Assembly (NCBI GenBank): GCA_028822935.1
Contig: JAPKCM010000014.1
Location: 1-64,000, forward strand
Origin: Akkermansiaceae bacterium
Lineage (GTDB): Bacteria > Verrucomicrobiota > Verrucomicrobiia > Verrucomicrobiales > Akkermansiaceae
Reading direction: 5' to 3'
DNA: 64,000 bases
The notes under the pieces are model-generated. The model was not told the origin of the DNA. It was given only the letters and a program-made list of their open reading frames with translations, and did not search any database. Shown one piece after another: positions 27,193-36,800 of this stretch. The position numbers and the translations under genes were made by a program. The first letter of the stretch is position 1; each line of letters begins with the position of its first letter.

Positions 27193-28200
27193 ATGATGAC
27201 GGAAAAAGGTCAGGGAGTGACGATGGCAGCCATCGCGGAAAAGGCTGGGGTGTCCAAGGCCACCGTTTCGCGTGCTCTGGCCGGGTCCTCGCTGATTGGG
27301 GAAGCCGCGCGTGAGCAGGTTGAGCTGACCGCTCGCGAACTGGGCTACATTCGCCGTTCGGTGAAGCGGCCGGGGGAGCGGGTCATTCTTACGGTGAAGC
27401 TGGTGCTTCCTCCTGAAGGGAATCGAAGCGCGCGTCTTTTCTACAGTTTCACCGATTTGGTAGAAGGCTTGCAGAGAGGATTGAGTCCAGCGGGAGTGAA
27501 CCTCATCGTGGAAAATGGCGGTTCTGGATTTGTGCCGTTTCCTTATAAAAAAGGAGGCGAGGTTGAAGCTTTTATTTTCGCCTTTCATCGTCCTTCGGCC
27601 CCGGTGCTGCGGGAGATCGAAAAGGCCGGATCACGGGTGGCGGTTTTGAACCGGTCGGTGCGTGGTGTTTCCCATGTGGTGAGTCATCATGAAGATGCGA
27701 TGGCGCAAATTGCGCAGCACCTATTTGAGAAAGAGGTGAGCGGCAACTGCTGCTTCGTGGGTTACGGAGGGATCGAGGACGTTGTGAAAGAGCGACTGTC
27801 TGGCTTTGCCAAGGCCTGTGATGCGCTGGGGATGACGTTTGATCGGGAAGTGGATCTTTGGATGCTTTCATCGCCGGACGAACTTACGGCGCAGGCTCTG
27901 AAGAAGCGTTTTCGATCCGGAACCCGCACCTTTGTGGGGGTGAATGATGTCATTGGCTCGCTGCTCGTGCAGCATGCGCGCGAGGCGGGGCTTCGTGTCC
28001 CTCAGGACGTTTGGGTGACTGGTTGCGACAACGCGCCCATCCGGGATGTCACCGTCCCCCTTCTTACCACGGTGGATCTTTCGATACGTCAACTTGCGGA
28101 AGAAGCGGGGCGTAGTATCTATCTCGACATCGTGGAAGGAGCCGTGCGCAAGCGGTCCATTCTCGTCAAAGGCACTCTTCTCACAGGACAAAGCACATGA
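27193..28200 (+). CDS. LacI family transcriptional regulator
   Basis: A 335-residue repressor. The N-terminal helix-turn-helix is VTMAAIAEKAGVSKATVSRALAGSS (about 9-33), followed by the hinge helix and a periplasmic-binding-type domain (FVGVNDVIGSLLVQHAREAGLRVPQDVWVTGCDNAP). It should bind a palindromic operator and release it on binding a sugar ligand. Its ATG comes directly after the DapA-like stop (TAAATG), and its own stop overlaps the next gene by four bases. Being inside the operon behind the palindrome at 26221, it is probably autoregulatory. Confidence 0.93.
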   Translation: MMTEKGQGVTMAAIAEKAGVSKATVSRALAGSSLIGEAAREQVELTARELGYIRRSVKRPGERVILTVKLVLPPEGNRSARLFYSFTDLVEGLQRGLSPAGVNLIVENGGSGFVPFPYKKGGEVEAFIFAFHRPSAPVLREIEKAGSRVAVLNRSVRGVSHVVSHHEDAMAQIAQHLFEKEVSGNCCFVGYGGIEDVVKERLSGFAKACDALGMTFDREVDLWMLSSPDELTAQALKKRFRSGTRTFVGVNDVIGSLLVQHAREAGLRVPQDVWVTGCDNAPIRDVTVPLLTTVDLSIRQLAEEAGRSIYLDIVEGAVRKRSILVKGTLLTGQST

Positions 28201-29024
28201 ATTATCAAGATCTCGCAGTTCATACCTTTACGACCAAACCGTGGTCCCTCGATGAATGCATCGAAGGCTACGCCAAGCGCGGCATTGGCGGCATTTCTAT
28301 TTGGCGTGAGACGCTGGAAGGAGAAGACCTTTGTTCGGTGAGCAAGCATTTGGATGATGCCGGGCTCACGGGAGTTTCTCTGGTGAGAGGCGGCTTTTTT
28401 ACCGGTAAAACAAAGGCCGAGCGCGATGCGGCCTTGGAAGAAAATCGGCAGGCTCTGCGGGAGGCTTCGATGCTTGAGCTACCATCGCTCGTGCTCGTGT
28501 GTGGTGCGACGGTGGGTCAGACACCGTGGGAGAATTATGTGCAGATCCGCGATGGAATCGCGGCCCTTGCCGACGAGGCGGAGGGCCTGGGTGTTCGTCT
28601 CCTCGTGGAACCCTTGCATCCGATCTACGCGGGGGACCGTTCCGGAATTTCTACGCTGAAAGTAGCTAATGATCTTTGCGCGGAGCTGAACCATGCGAAC
28701 GTCGGTATTGCCTTGGATGTTTACCATGTCTGGTGGGCGCACGATCTCGCGGAGCAGATCGATCGGGCGTCGCAAAACGGCTGGCTCGACACCTATCATA
28801 TTTGCGACTTCAAACCCGATCAAAGCGACATCCTCCTGGATCGCGGGATCATGGGCGAGGGTTGCTGTCAGCTTGCGGAAATCGACAGACTGATGTCTGA
28901 GGCGGGCTTCGATGGGTTCCGCGAAGTGGAGATTTTTTCCTCCAAATGGTGGGCGCGTGATCAGGACGAATTTCTCGATACCATTCTTCATTCATACGAC
29001 CAAATTTACCGGACAAAATCATGA
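28197..29024 (+). CDS. sugar phosphate isomerase/epimerase family protein (TIM barrel)
   Basis: A 275-residue AP-endonuclease-2-like TIM barrel of the xylose-isomerase-like superfamily. Metal ligands expected for the family are visible: E in LLVEPLHP, D and H in [10 protein letters not shown] in TYHICDFKP and the final EVEIFS. Such proteins isomerise or epimerise sugars, keto-sugars or inosose, often next to Gfo/Idh enzymes as here. Overlaps LacI upstream (ATGA) and the dehydrogenase downstream (ATGA). Substrate unknown. Confidence 0.85.
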   Translation: MNYQDLAVHTFTTKPWSLDECIEGYAKRGIGGISIWRETLEGEDLCSVSKHLDDAGLTGVSLVRGGFFTGKTKAERDAALEENRQALREASMLELPSLVLVCGATVGQTPWENYVQIRDGIAALADEAEGLGVRLLVEPLHPIYAGDRSGISTLKVANDLCAELNHANVGIALDVYHVWWAHDLAEQIDRASQNGWLDTYHICDFKPDQSDILLDRGIMGEGCCQLAEIDRLMSEAGFDGFREVEIFSSKWWARDQDEFLDTILHSYDQIYRTKS

Positions 29025-30160
29025 GCACTGAAACGATAGGAATCATTTTGAATGGCGTCACGGGGCGCATGGGAACGAACCAACACCTGGTGCGCTCGAT
29101 CTTAGCGATCCGCGAGCAAGGCGGGGTGGAGCTCGCAGACGGGACCCGCCTGATGCCGGATCCCATTCTCACTGGACGTAACGAAGCGAAGCTGAAGGCG
29201 CTCGCCGAGGAACATGGGGTGGAGAAGTATTCCACTGATCTCGATGCGGTGCTCGCGGATGACGCTTATCCGATTTTCTTTGATGCTTCGGGCACGCCTT
29301 ATCGGATCAAGTTTCTTGAGAAGGCGATTGCGGCCGGAAAGCATATTTATTGCGAGAAGCCGACCGCGACCCAGTCCTCGGAGGCCTATCGCATTGCGGA
29401 TGTGGCCGAGGCCGCAGGCGTGAAGAATGGCACGGTGCAGGATAAGCTTTGGCTTCCTGGAATTCTCGCCTTTAAAAAACTGAAGGAGGAAGGTTTTTTC
29501 GGAAAAATTCTCTCGGTGCGCGGTGAATTTGGATACTGGGTCTTCTCGGGAAATGATGAGAATCAGGCACCCCAGCGGCCCAGCTGGAATTATCGTAGCG
29601 AAGAGGGCGGTGGCATCATCATCGATATGCACTGCCATTGGCGTTACGTCATCGATCAACTCTTCGGTGAAGTGACGGACGTCTTTACTCATGCCGCTAC
29701 TCATCTCCCCGAGCGCATCGGCGAGGACGGACAGCCCTATCAATGCACTGCCGATGATGCTGCTTATGCCCTTTTCAAGACCAAGACGGGCGTCATTTGT
29801 CAGTTCAACTCTTCCTGGGATGTGCGCGTGCGACGGGATGATTTGTTAACGATGCAGGTGGATGGAACGAAGGGGAGTGCCATTGTGGGCCTCAGAAAAT
29901 GCTGGGCCCAGAGTCTGGAGAACACGCCAAGACCGGTGTGGAATCCGGATATCGACAGTCCAATCGACTATTATTCCAACTGGGATATCGTCGATCCAGG
30001 CCCTTGTGAAAATGCCTTCAAAGTGCAGTGGGAGCTCTTCCTTAAACACATAGCGCGGGATGAACCATTCCCTTGGACTCTGCGTGAAGGAGCCAAGGGA
30101 GTAGAGCTCGCGGAGAAGTCTTGGGAGAGCCATCGCTCAGGCTCTTGGGTGAGTGTGTGA
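29021..30160 (+). CDS. Gfo/Idh/MocA family oxidoreductase
   Basis: A 379-residue NAD(P)-dependent dehydrogenase. The N-terminal Rossmann strand is modified ([19 protein letters not shown]). The EKP motif is [15 protein letters not shown], and the substrate-site segment is [21 protein letters not shown]. Last gene of the four-gene operon with overlapping stop/start codons. With the DapA-like lyase and the isomerase it could oxidise a sugar that is then epimerised and cleaved. No signal peptide, so cytoplasmic. Confidence 0.88.
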   Translation: MSTETIGIILNGVTGRMGTNQHLVRSILAIREQGGVELADGTRLMPDPILTGRNEAKLKALAEEHGVEKYSTDLDAVLADDAYPIFFDASGTPYRIKFLEKAIAAGKHIYCEKPTATQSSEAYRIADVAEAAGVKNGTVQDKLWLPGILAFKKLKEEGFFGKILSVRGEFGYWVFSGNDENQAPQRPSWNYRSEEGGGIIIDMHCHWRYVIDQLFGEVTDVFTHAATHLPERIGEDGQPYQCTADDAAYALFKTKTGVICQFNSSWDVRVRRDDLLTMQVDGTKGSAIVGLRKCWAQSLENTPRPVWNPDIDSPIDYYSNWDIVDPGPCENAFKVQWELFLKHIARDEPFPWTLREGAKGVELAEKSWESHRSGSWVSV

Positions 30161-30221
30161 AAAATTTTAGAGATTCTCGCTTGCCCGTTAAGGCCTGTCG
30201 GGTTGATTCTCTCTTCAGCAC

Positions 30222-30518
30222 ATGGAAACAGTCGTTCATATCCCCGAAACAAACAAAGCGTCTTCGATCATCGAAGTCGTCGCTGCCTTGAAAGAATACG
30301 GCCTTAAAGCAGTTCACGATAAAAAGGATTGGGGTGACTGGATCAATCTTACCGGAGAAAAAACCGTCATCAGTATCGAGTCCGAGCGCGGCATGAGCCG
30401 TAAGGCAACGATCGAGTATGCCGAGGGCGAAGACGACCATCTTGAGATTCCAATTATCAGCGCATTCCGTGAGCTGGGATGGTTTGGAACGGATGAGGAT
30501 GGCGAGTATCGCTTGTAG
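30222..30518 (+). CDS. conserved hypothetical protein, 98 residues
   Basis: A small acidic soluble protein (METVVHIPETNKASSIIEVV). It contains DKKDWGDWINLTGEKTVISIESERGMSRKATIEYAEGEDDH and ends AFRELGWFGTDEDGEYRL. The alternation of strands and helices suggests a compact fold. A good terminator follows at 30545. It is separated by 61 bases from the upstream operon and looks monocistronic. No family recognised, no signal peptide. Confidence 0.75.
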   Translation: METVVHIPETNKASSIIEVVAALKEYGLKAVHDKKDWGDWINLTGEKTVISIESERGMSRKATIEYAEGEDDHLEIPIISAFRELGWFGTDEDGEYRL

Positions 30519-30544
30519 GATTTTTGTCTCTCATCAGAGCAACT

Positions 30545-30576
30545 AAGCCCGCTTCTTTTTGAAACGGGCTTTTTTA
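30545..30576 (+). terminator. Rho-independent terminator
   Basis: AAGCCCG (30545-30551) pairs with CGGGCTT (30565-30571) around a 13-base loop and is followed by TTTTTA. It lies 26 bases after the 98-residue gene's stop and separates it from the phosphatase gene. Confidence 0.85.
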
Positions 30577-30634
30577 TTGTCCAAGATTCAGCAGTGAATC
30601 TTGGCATGGTCTAAGCTAGACCCTCTTTCTGTCG

Positions 30635-31384
30635 ATGGTTCCTCCCCCAAGTAAAAAAGTTCTAGTGGTCACTGACCTCGATGGATCTCTCTTGGATCAT
30701 TACGATTACAGCCACTCGGAAGTCCTTCCTGTCTTGGAAAGACTGGCGACGCTTGGAATCCCGGTGGTGGCAAACACAAGTAAAACGCGAGGGGAATGGT
30801 TCGTGATGAGGGATCGGTTTTCCAATGAGGTAGCTTTTGTGGTCGAAAATGGCTCCGCCGTTATTTTTCCAGATCGGGAAGATGAGCTTCTGAGATCGTC
30901 GCGTGAGGAGATCAATCTCGTCCTCGATTCACTCAGAGAGGAGTTTTACTTTGAAACTTTTCAAGACCCACGATTAACGGGATTGGTCGAACACACCGGT
31001 CTTGCGGAAGTGGACGCCGTTCTGGCGTCGAAACGCGAATTCAGTGAGCCGCTTGTCTGGAAGGATTTGGCGGAGCAAGAGCAGCGCTTCTGTGAGGAAA
31101 TTCCCCGTCGGGGATTGACTACTCTTGTAGGAGGTCTCTTTTTGCGGGTCCTAGGAACAACTAATAAGGGCAAGGCTCTCAAGATTTTGCGCCCATATTA
31201 TGGAGCTGATTTCGTGATTGCTCTCGGCGACAGTCCCAATGATGTGACGATGCTTGACCGAGTAGAGGTTGGCTGCATCATTCTTACCACCAGCAATACA
31301 TCTCTTTTGGTGAGCAAAGCTCCCCACGTTTTTCGGAGTGAAGGGCACGGGCCGAGTGGCTGGGCTGATGACAGCTCTCCTTGA
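30635..31384 (+). CDS. mannosyl/glucosyl-3-phosphoglycerate phosphatase (HAD-IIB)
   Basis: A 249-residue HAD-superfamily phosphatase of the MpgP branch. Motif I is VVTDLDGSLLDH (nucleophile D in DLDG), motif II VANTSKTRGEW, then the cap with VVENGSAVIFP, and motif III/IV GKALKI with ALGDSPNDVTMLD. The family removes phosphate from mannosyl- or glucosyl-3-phosphoglycerate. The next gene encodes a GT81 enzyme that makes the glucosyl form, so glucosylglycerate phosphatase is the best reading. The two genes are translationally close (24 bases). Confidence 0.85.
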   Translation: MVPPPSKKVLVVTDLDGSLLDHYDYSHSEVLPVLERLATLGIPVVANTSKTRGEWFVMRDRFSNEVAFVVENGSAVIFPDREDELLRSSREEINLVLDSLREEFYFETFQDPRLTGLVEHTGLAEVDAVLASKREFSEPLVWKDLAEQEQRFCEEIPRRGLTTLVGGLFLRVLGTTNKGKALKILRPYYGADFVIALGDSPNDVTMLDRVEVGCIILTTSNTSLLVSKAPHVFRSEGHGPSGWADDSSP

Positions 31385-31407
31385 CGCCCACCAATCTAAT
31401 CAACTAT

Positions 31408-32649
31408 ATGTCAGATTTTCACCAAAGCGGAACCATTACCACTCTACACAATCTCGCCGATCGACCCATCGAGGAAATGGAGGTAGAGCTCGTCGAATTC
31501 TCGAAGAAGCGGCCTATGGCGCTCATTCTTCCATCGCTTTTTTCGGAACTCGAAGGAGAGGCACTACCGCACATCGTCGAGGAATTGAAAAAGGTGCCCT
31601 ATCTCGGTGAAATCACCATTGGTCTTGATCGGGCATCGGAAGATGAATACCGCCACGCCCTTAATTTTTTTGACGGATTACCGCAGCATAAGCGAATCCT
31701 GTGGAACGATGGCCCCCGTCTTCGCGCGATTGATGCCGAGCTGCAAGATCATGGGCTTTCTCCCGTCGAAGCAGGGAAGGGAAGGAATGTTTGGTTCTGC
31801 TTGGGCTACACCATTGCCCGGGACCAAGCGGAAGCGATCGCGCTACATGACTGCGATATCGCGACCTACGATCGGTCTATGCTCGCCCGTCTCATTTATC
31901 CCATGGCTCATCCGAACTTCAGCTACCAGTATGCGAAAGGTTATTATCCGCGGGTAGCGGAGGGTAAGCTGAATGGGCGCGTCACTCGGCTCCTCGTTAC
32001 CCCTTTTCTTCGCTCCTTGGAACAAGTGCTGGGACCAAATGACTATATCTCGTTTCTGCGTGAATTCCGTTATCCGCTCGCGGGCGAGTTTTCCTTCCGT
32101 CGGGGCGTCGTTCCCGATATCCGAATTCCAAGTGATTGGGGTCTCGAGGTGGGAATCCTGTCCGAGATGTATCGGAACTATTCTCCAAACCGCATCTGTC
32201 AGGTGGATATTGCAGATCGATACGATCACAAGCACCAAGAGGTGTCGGCTGAAGATCAAACGAAGGGTCTCTCGAAGATGTCCGTTGATATCTGTAAGCT
32301 CATTTTTCGAAAACTAGCAACCGAGGGAGAGGTGCTGAACAAAGCTTTCTTCAGGGCAGTCAAGGCAGCTTACTTCCGCAATGCGCTCGATTATGTGGAG
32401 CGCTATAAAAATGACGCGCTCATGAATGGCTTGAAGATTGATGTGCACGAGGAGGAAAAGGCGGTCGAACTCTTCGCCCAGAATATCATTGGAGCCGGGA
32501 AGGTCTTTGTCGATTCTCCGATGGATTCCCCGATGGAGCGGCCCTTTATTCCAAGTTGGAGGCGCGTCAATAGTGTCATCCCGGATATTTTGCCCCGACT
32601 CGTGGAAGCCGTGGAAGCTGATCACCAAGAATTTTCTGCCTTCTCATGA
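31408..32649 (+). CDS. glucosyl-3-phosphoglycerate synthase-like glycosyltransferase (GT81)
   Basis: A 413-residue GT-A glycosyltransferase similar to GpgS. The metal/nucleotide motif is HDCDIATYDR, followed by NGRVTRLLVTPFLRSLEQVLG and IRIPSDWGLEVGILSEMYRN with the expected acidic residues, and DHKHQEVSAED near the C-terminal third. It would transfer glucose from a nucleotide sugar to 3-phosphoglycerate, giving the substrate of the phosphatase encoded just upstream. Start at ATG 31408 (MSDFHQSGTITTL); an upstream TTG overlapping the previous stop is less likely. Confidence 0.85.
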   Translation: MSDFHQSGTITTLHNLADRPIEEMEVELVEFSKKRPMALILPSLFSELEGEALPHIVEELKKVPYLGEITIGLDRASEDEYRHALNFFDGLPQHKRILWNDGPRLRAIDAELQDHGLSPVEAGKGRNVWFCLGYTIARDQAEAIALHDCDIATYDRSMLARLIYPMAHPNFSYQYAKGYYPRVAEGKLNGRVTRLLVTPFLRSLEQVLGPNDYISFLREFRYPLAGEFSFRRGVVPDIRIPSDWGLEVGILSEMYRNYSPNRICQVDIADRYDHKHQEVSAEDQTKGLSKMSVDICKLIFRKLATEGEVLNKAFFRAVKAAYFRNALDYVERYKNDALMNGLKIDVHEEEKAVELFAQNIIGAGKVFVDSPMDSPMERPFIPSWRRVNSVIPDILPRLVEAVEADHQEFSAFS

Positions 32650-32727
32650 GCCCCCCGGACCAGCTTTTAGAAAGGATTACCAATCGATGTGGCTTGCGAG
32701 TAAGCTCAGAATCTTACCTTATTAGTC

Positions 32728-33798
32728 ATGAAAATACTGATTGCCTGCGATAAATTTAAAGGGTCGCTTAGCGCGATTGAGGCTTGCGAGGCAATTGCGG
32801 AGGGCCTTCCTGACCACGACTGCGAACTTTGTCCCATTGCCGACGGAGGCGAGGGATTTGTTGATGCTCTCCTGGCAGTGGCCGGTGGGGAAAAGGTCAT
32901 GGCGCAATGTCGTGACGCCCTTGGTCGTGAAGTGGCCGCTGAATATGCCCTTTTGCCGGATGGGTCTGCGGTGATTGAAATGTCGGCCGCAAGCGGACTT
33001 TGGCGTATCGAAGAGTCAGAGCAGGATCCTCTTTTTAGCAATACCTATGGCACGGGGGAGCTCATGCGTCATGCGATCGAGCAGCATGGTGCAAAGCGAC
33101 TTCTCGTGGGGATCGGCGGTTCTGCCACTAACGATGGGGGAGTGGGGATGGCTGAAGCGCTTGGAGTGGTTTTTAAGAATTCCGAGGGACAGCCGATGCT
33201 CCCAGTTCCTGCTACATTTTTAGAGATAAAAATGATCGATCAATCGAGTCGCATCGCTCTGCCGCCCATCACAGTGGCCTGTGATGTGACCAATCCTTTG
33301 CTTGGTCCCCAAGGGGCGACCTCTATTTTTGGTCCTCAAAAAGGGGCCAAGCCGGATCAATTTCCCGAATTAGAGAAGGCGCTGGCTCATGTTGCTTCGC
33401 TGATAGATTGTGATTCCAATATTCCGGGAGCGGGCGCTGCAGGAGGACTTGGATTTGGTCTGCGTTATTTTTGTGACGCGGAAATGGTGAGTGGTTTTGA
33501 GCTTGTTTCGGAAGCGCTCAAGCTCGAGGAGCTGATTACAGATGTGGATCTCGTCATCACGGGGGAAGGATCGCTGGACGAGCAGACTCTCGACGGAAAA
33601 GGACCAGCGGGTGTCGCTGCTCTCGCACGAAAGGCGGGCAAGAAGGTCATCGGGATCGCGGGGCAAGTCACCGATGAAGCGAAGCCGCTTTTTGATCAAA
33701 CTCTTGCGCTGAAGGATCTCGATCTTCCGCTTGAGACACTCATGCGCGATGCTCGCTCCCTGTTGACCCAAATGGTGCGCGAGCGGGCGGCTTTGTAG
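32728..33798 (+). CDS. glycerate kinase (GlxK/GarK family)
   Basis: A 356-residue glycerate kinase of the bacterial GlxK/GarK fold. Diagnostic pieces are MKILIACDKFKGSLSAIEAC, PIADGGEGFVDALL, KRLLVGIGGSATNDGGVGMAEALG, TVACDVTNPLLG and LVITGEGSLDEQTLDGKGPAGVA. It phosphorylates glycerate with ATP, normally at C2. It follows the glucosylglycerate synthase by 78 bases, so the three genes may make and recover a glucosylglycerate solute; alternatively it serves the glycolate/glyoxylate route suggested by GlcD/GlcF. Confidence 0.93.
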   Translation: MKILIACDKFKGSLSAIEACEAIAEGLPDHDCELCPIADGGEGFVDALLAVAGGEKVMAQCRDALGREVAAEYALLPDGSAVIEMSAASGLWRIEESEQDPLFSNTYGTGELMRHAIEQHGAKRLLVGIGGSATNDGGVGMAEALGVVFKNSEGQPMLPVPATFLEIKMIDQSSRIALPPITVACDVTNPLLGPQGATSIFGPQKGAKPDQFPELEKALAHVASLIDCDSNIPGAGAAGGLGFGLRYFCDAEMVSGFELVSEALKLEELITDVDLVITGEGSLDEQTLDGKGPAGVAALARKAGKKVIGIAGQVTDEAKPLFDQTLALKDLDLPLETLMRDARSLLTQMVRERAAL

Positions 33799-33803
33799 GT
33801 CAA

Positions 33804-36800
33804 CTAAGGTGTCTGCGAAACGACAATCCTGAGGAAGAGGCTCTCTTCGCTTTGAGTTTGAGTGACGCGCCGATTCTGAATACTGCCGCTTGCGGAAATA
33901 AGAGTGGAGGGAATTTCGCTCCAATCGCTCATATTCGATGATGACTCGGCACGATAGGAGATGTCGTCTTTGGCTGCATCGATACTGAAATCGAGTGAGA
34001 TGTTAGTGCCATCACGGATCACCTGTGGTCCGATTTGTGGATCAGTGGTCCAAGGATCGGTATCGAAGGCATACTCCAAAAGATTCGCCTGACCATCACG
34101 ATCTGCGTCGGCTAATTCTATTCCTAATTCAGGGTCGGCTTGCTCATCGAGAGAGAAATTCAAGTTGCTCCACTGCTGATAGCTACTGATTTCGTCGGGC
34201 TGCCATAGGACCTGATCGACCCAGGCCGAGTCGGCCCCATCGACCTCGAATTCATCTTTTTCGTATCTCCAGCTCAGGATGTGAGATCCGGCTGGAATCG
34301 AGACAATCTGTTGAGTCCAAGAAACATCTCCACTTGCGGCAAACTGTTCCGTACCATCCAAAGTGAAGCGCAGGAAGTCGAAGTCTTCCTCCGAGTCCAC
34401 GCGGTAGTAGAAGGAAAAGGTGCCCGGGCCCTCCAGTTCGACTTGTAAGACCGAGTCCTCATTGTCGCTGATCTTTCCAGTTTGGGCGGAGTCCTCACCA
34501 TCCTGGCTGAGATTAACCTGTCCGGTCCATTGCTTGTCTCCACCGCTAGTCCAAACGAGGCCCGGGTAGTCGAGGGCTTGGCCCAAGGTTCTTGAAAAAT
34601 TCCCCGGAGTGAAGCGCAGATGATCGACCCAGCCCTTGTCGTCTCCAATGCTGTCGAGGAAGTCTTTCTCGTAGGTCCAACTCACGATGTGGACCCCCTC
34701 GGGAATGATAAAGGCCGTTTCGGTCCAGTCGATATCTCCACTGATGGTGCTTTGCTCATTGCTGTCAAGCGAGACGCTGAGGAAGTCGTAACTTTCCTCG
34801 CTCGAGACTTTCCATGCGAAAGTAAAGAGTCCCGGCCCGGTGATTGTCGTAGAAAAAGTAGCGAACCCATCGTTGCTGATGTTCGAGGAAGCGACCGAGT
34901 CGGATCCATTGACGGAGGTCGCGGTATCCAAGAACCATTCACCGGTGCCAGAGGTCTCAAAAATAAATCCAGTGGTATCTAGTCCCTGGGCCAGGGGACC
35001 GGTCCCCGGAGCCTGAATGTTGATCAAGAGCGAGGCACTGTCACTGCCATCGGAATTACTTGCGGTGAGAGTCACCGAGGTGGAACCGACGGTCGTGGGA
35101 TTTCCGGAAATGAGACCGCTGCCGGGGTTGAGCGTAAGGCCGGGAGGTAGAGGGTTCGCCTGGTAAGAGGTTGGCGAGTGACTTGATTCGATTTGATAGC
35201 TGAAGGGAAATTCTCTGATGCCGGAGGCGCTCGTTGCACCAGAAATGACGGGAGGGGTGGGAATACGGGCTTCGATGGAAATTTTGACCGCGCCGTTACT
35301 CGTCCCGATAGCGTTGGAGGCGGTGAGTGCGACCGAAAAGACACCCTCTGTCGTCGGAGTGCCACTGATCAAGCCCGTTGTTTGATTGATCGTGAGACCG
35401 GGAGGGAGGTCGGTAGCAGTGAAAGAATTTGCGCCCTTATCTGCGAGGACCTGAAAGTTGAAATTAGCTTCAACAGTTCCGGAGGAGGTAGCGGCGTGGG
35501 AAAAAGAAGGGGGATCGGTGATCGAGGTGGTGGGGGCACCGAAGATCTTGATCTCGGCGTTGCTCAAGGTTCCGGTGCGGCCCGAGCTACTGTCGACCAC
35601 CTTGAGCGTCCAAATTCCTTGTGAGTTCTCTCCCCAGTTGTGGACGGTCATCATCGTCCAGTCCGAAAAGTTCGCGCCTGTTCCCGTGTTCGGCATGGTG
35701 AGGAAGCTCTCGGTTCCGCTTGGTGAGATGAGAGAGAGGGTGAGCTGGCTACGTCGCGCGTGAGTGATGTTGGCGGTGAGGGTGACGTGCTCGACGCGCA
35801 GCGCTTGCGCGGAACTGAGATCAAAGGTGGTGCTCGTTCCACTGTTGGAATCGTCCGGGATGGAGAGATTTACGGGTCCACTGGCGAGGGTAACCTCTTC
35901 CTGATCGGGGAGGTTGGTCCAGTTAGTAGCGAGAGTCACGGCGGCTTGGGCATCGATCATTCCCGCGCCAAATTCGTGGTTGAAATCGATTCCGGCGGCG
36001 TTGGTTTTCCATCCGGAATCCGCAGGCCGGATCTTGAAGGCCGAGCGAATAAGGATTTCTTGAAAGTCGCGCCAGCGAAGCGCTGGATTGGCTTCGAGAA
36101 TCAAGGCGCAGACTCCCGCCGCCAAGGGAGTCGCCGACGAGGTGCCTCCGAAGTCATCGGTGTAGGAGCCACTTGCGACCAAGGTTGTTGTCGTGATTCC
36201 TTGCCTACCTCCATTGGAGGGAGCGGAAACCACCTTGGAAGCGCCGGGCTCCGAGTAGTCGGAGCGCTCGCCCCGGTCGGTGACTGCGCCGATCGCGATC
36301 GTATAGATCGACGAAGCATAGGCATCGTAGTTCACGTTGTCATTGGCGTAGCCATTTCCGGCGGCCCAGAGATGGACCGTGCCAAGCCCGCTGCGGCCGC
36401 TCTCAACGGAGCTCTTGAAGGCGGCTTTCACCAGAGGTCCGGGTGCATCAAGCGTGCCTTGATCATCGAAAGGTCCCCAGCTGTTGCTTTTAATTGAGAT
36501 GAGATCGTTACGCCAGCTTATCGCTTCTGCTTCCTCGGCATCGCTGACATCTCCCGCGATTAAGCGAAGCCCGACGAGGGTCGCTTGGGGAGCTGCGCCG
36601 GTTCCGCCGATGCTATTGTTTCCGCGACCTGCAGCGACGCCGGCACAGGAGGTTCCGTGGTCATCGATGGTATTGAAAGGAGTCGGGTCGTCCGGCGTGG
36701 CGTCATTCCAATCATGGTCGATCGCGGTGTTGGTGTTGGCACTGAGATCTGGGTGCGATGTTTCCAGGCCGTCATCGACGATGCCCACTAAGATGCCACT

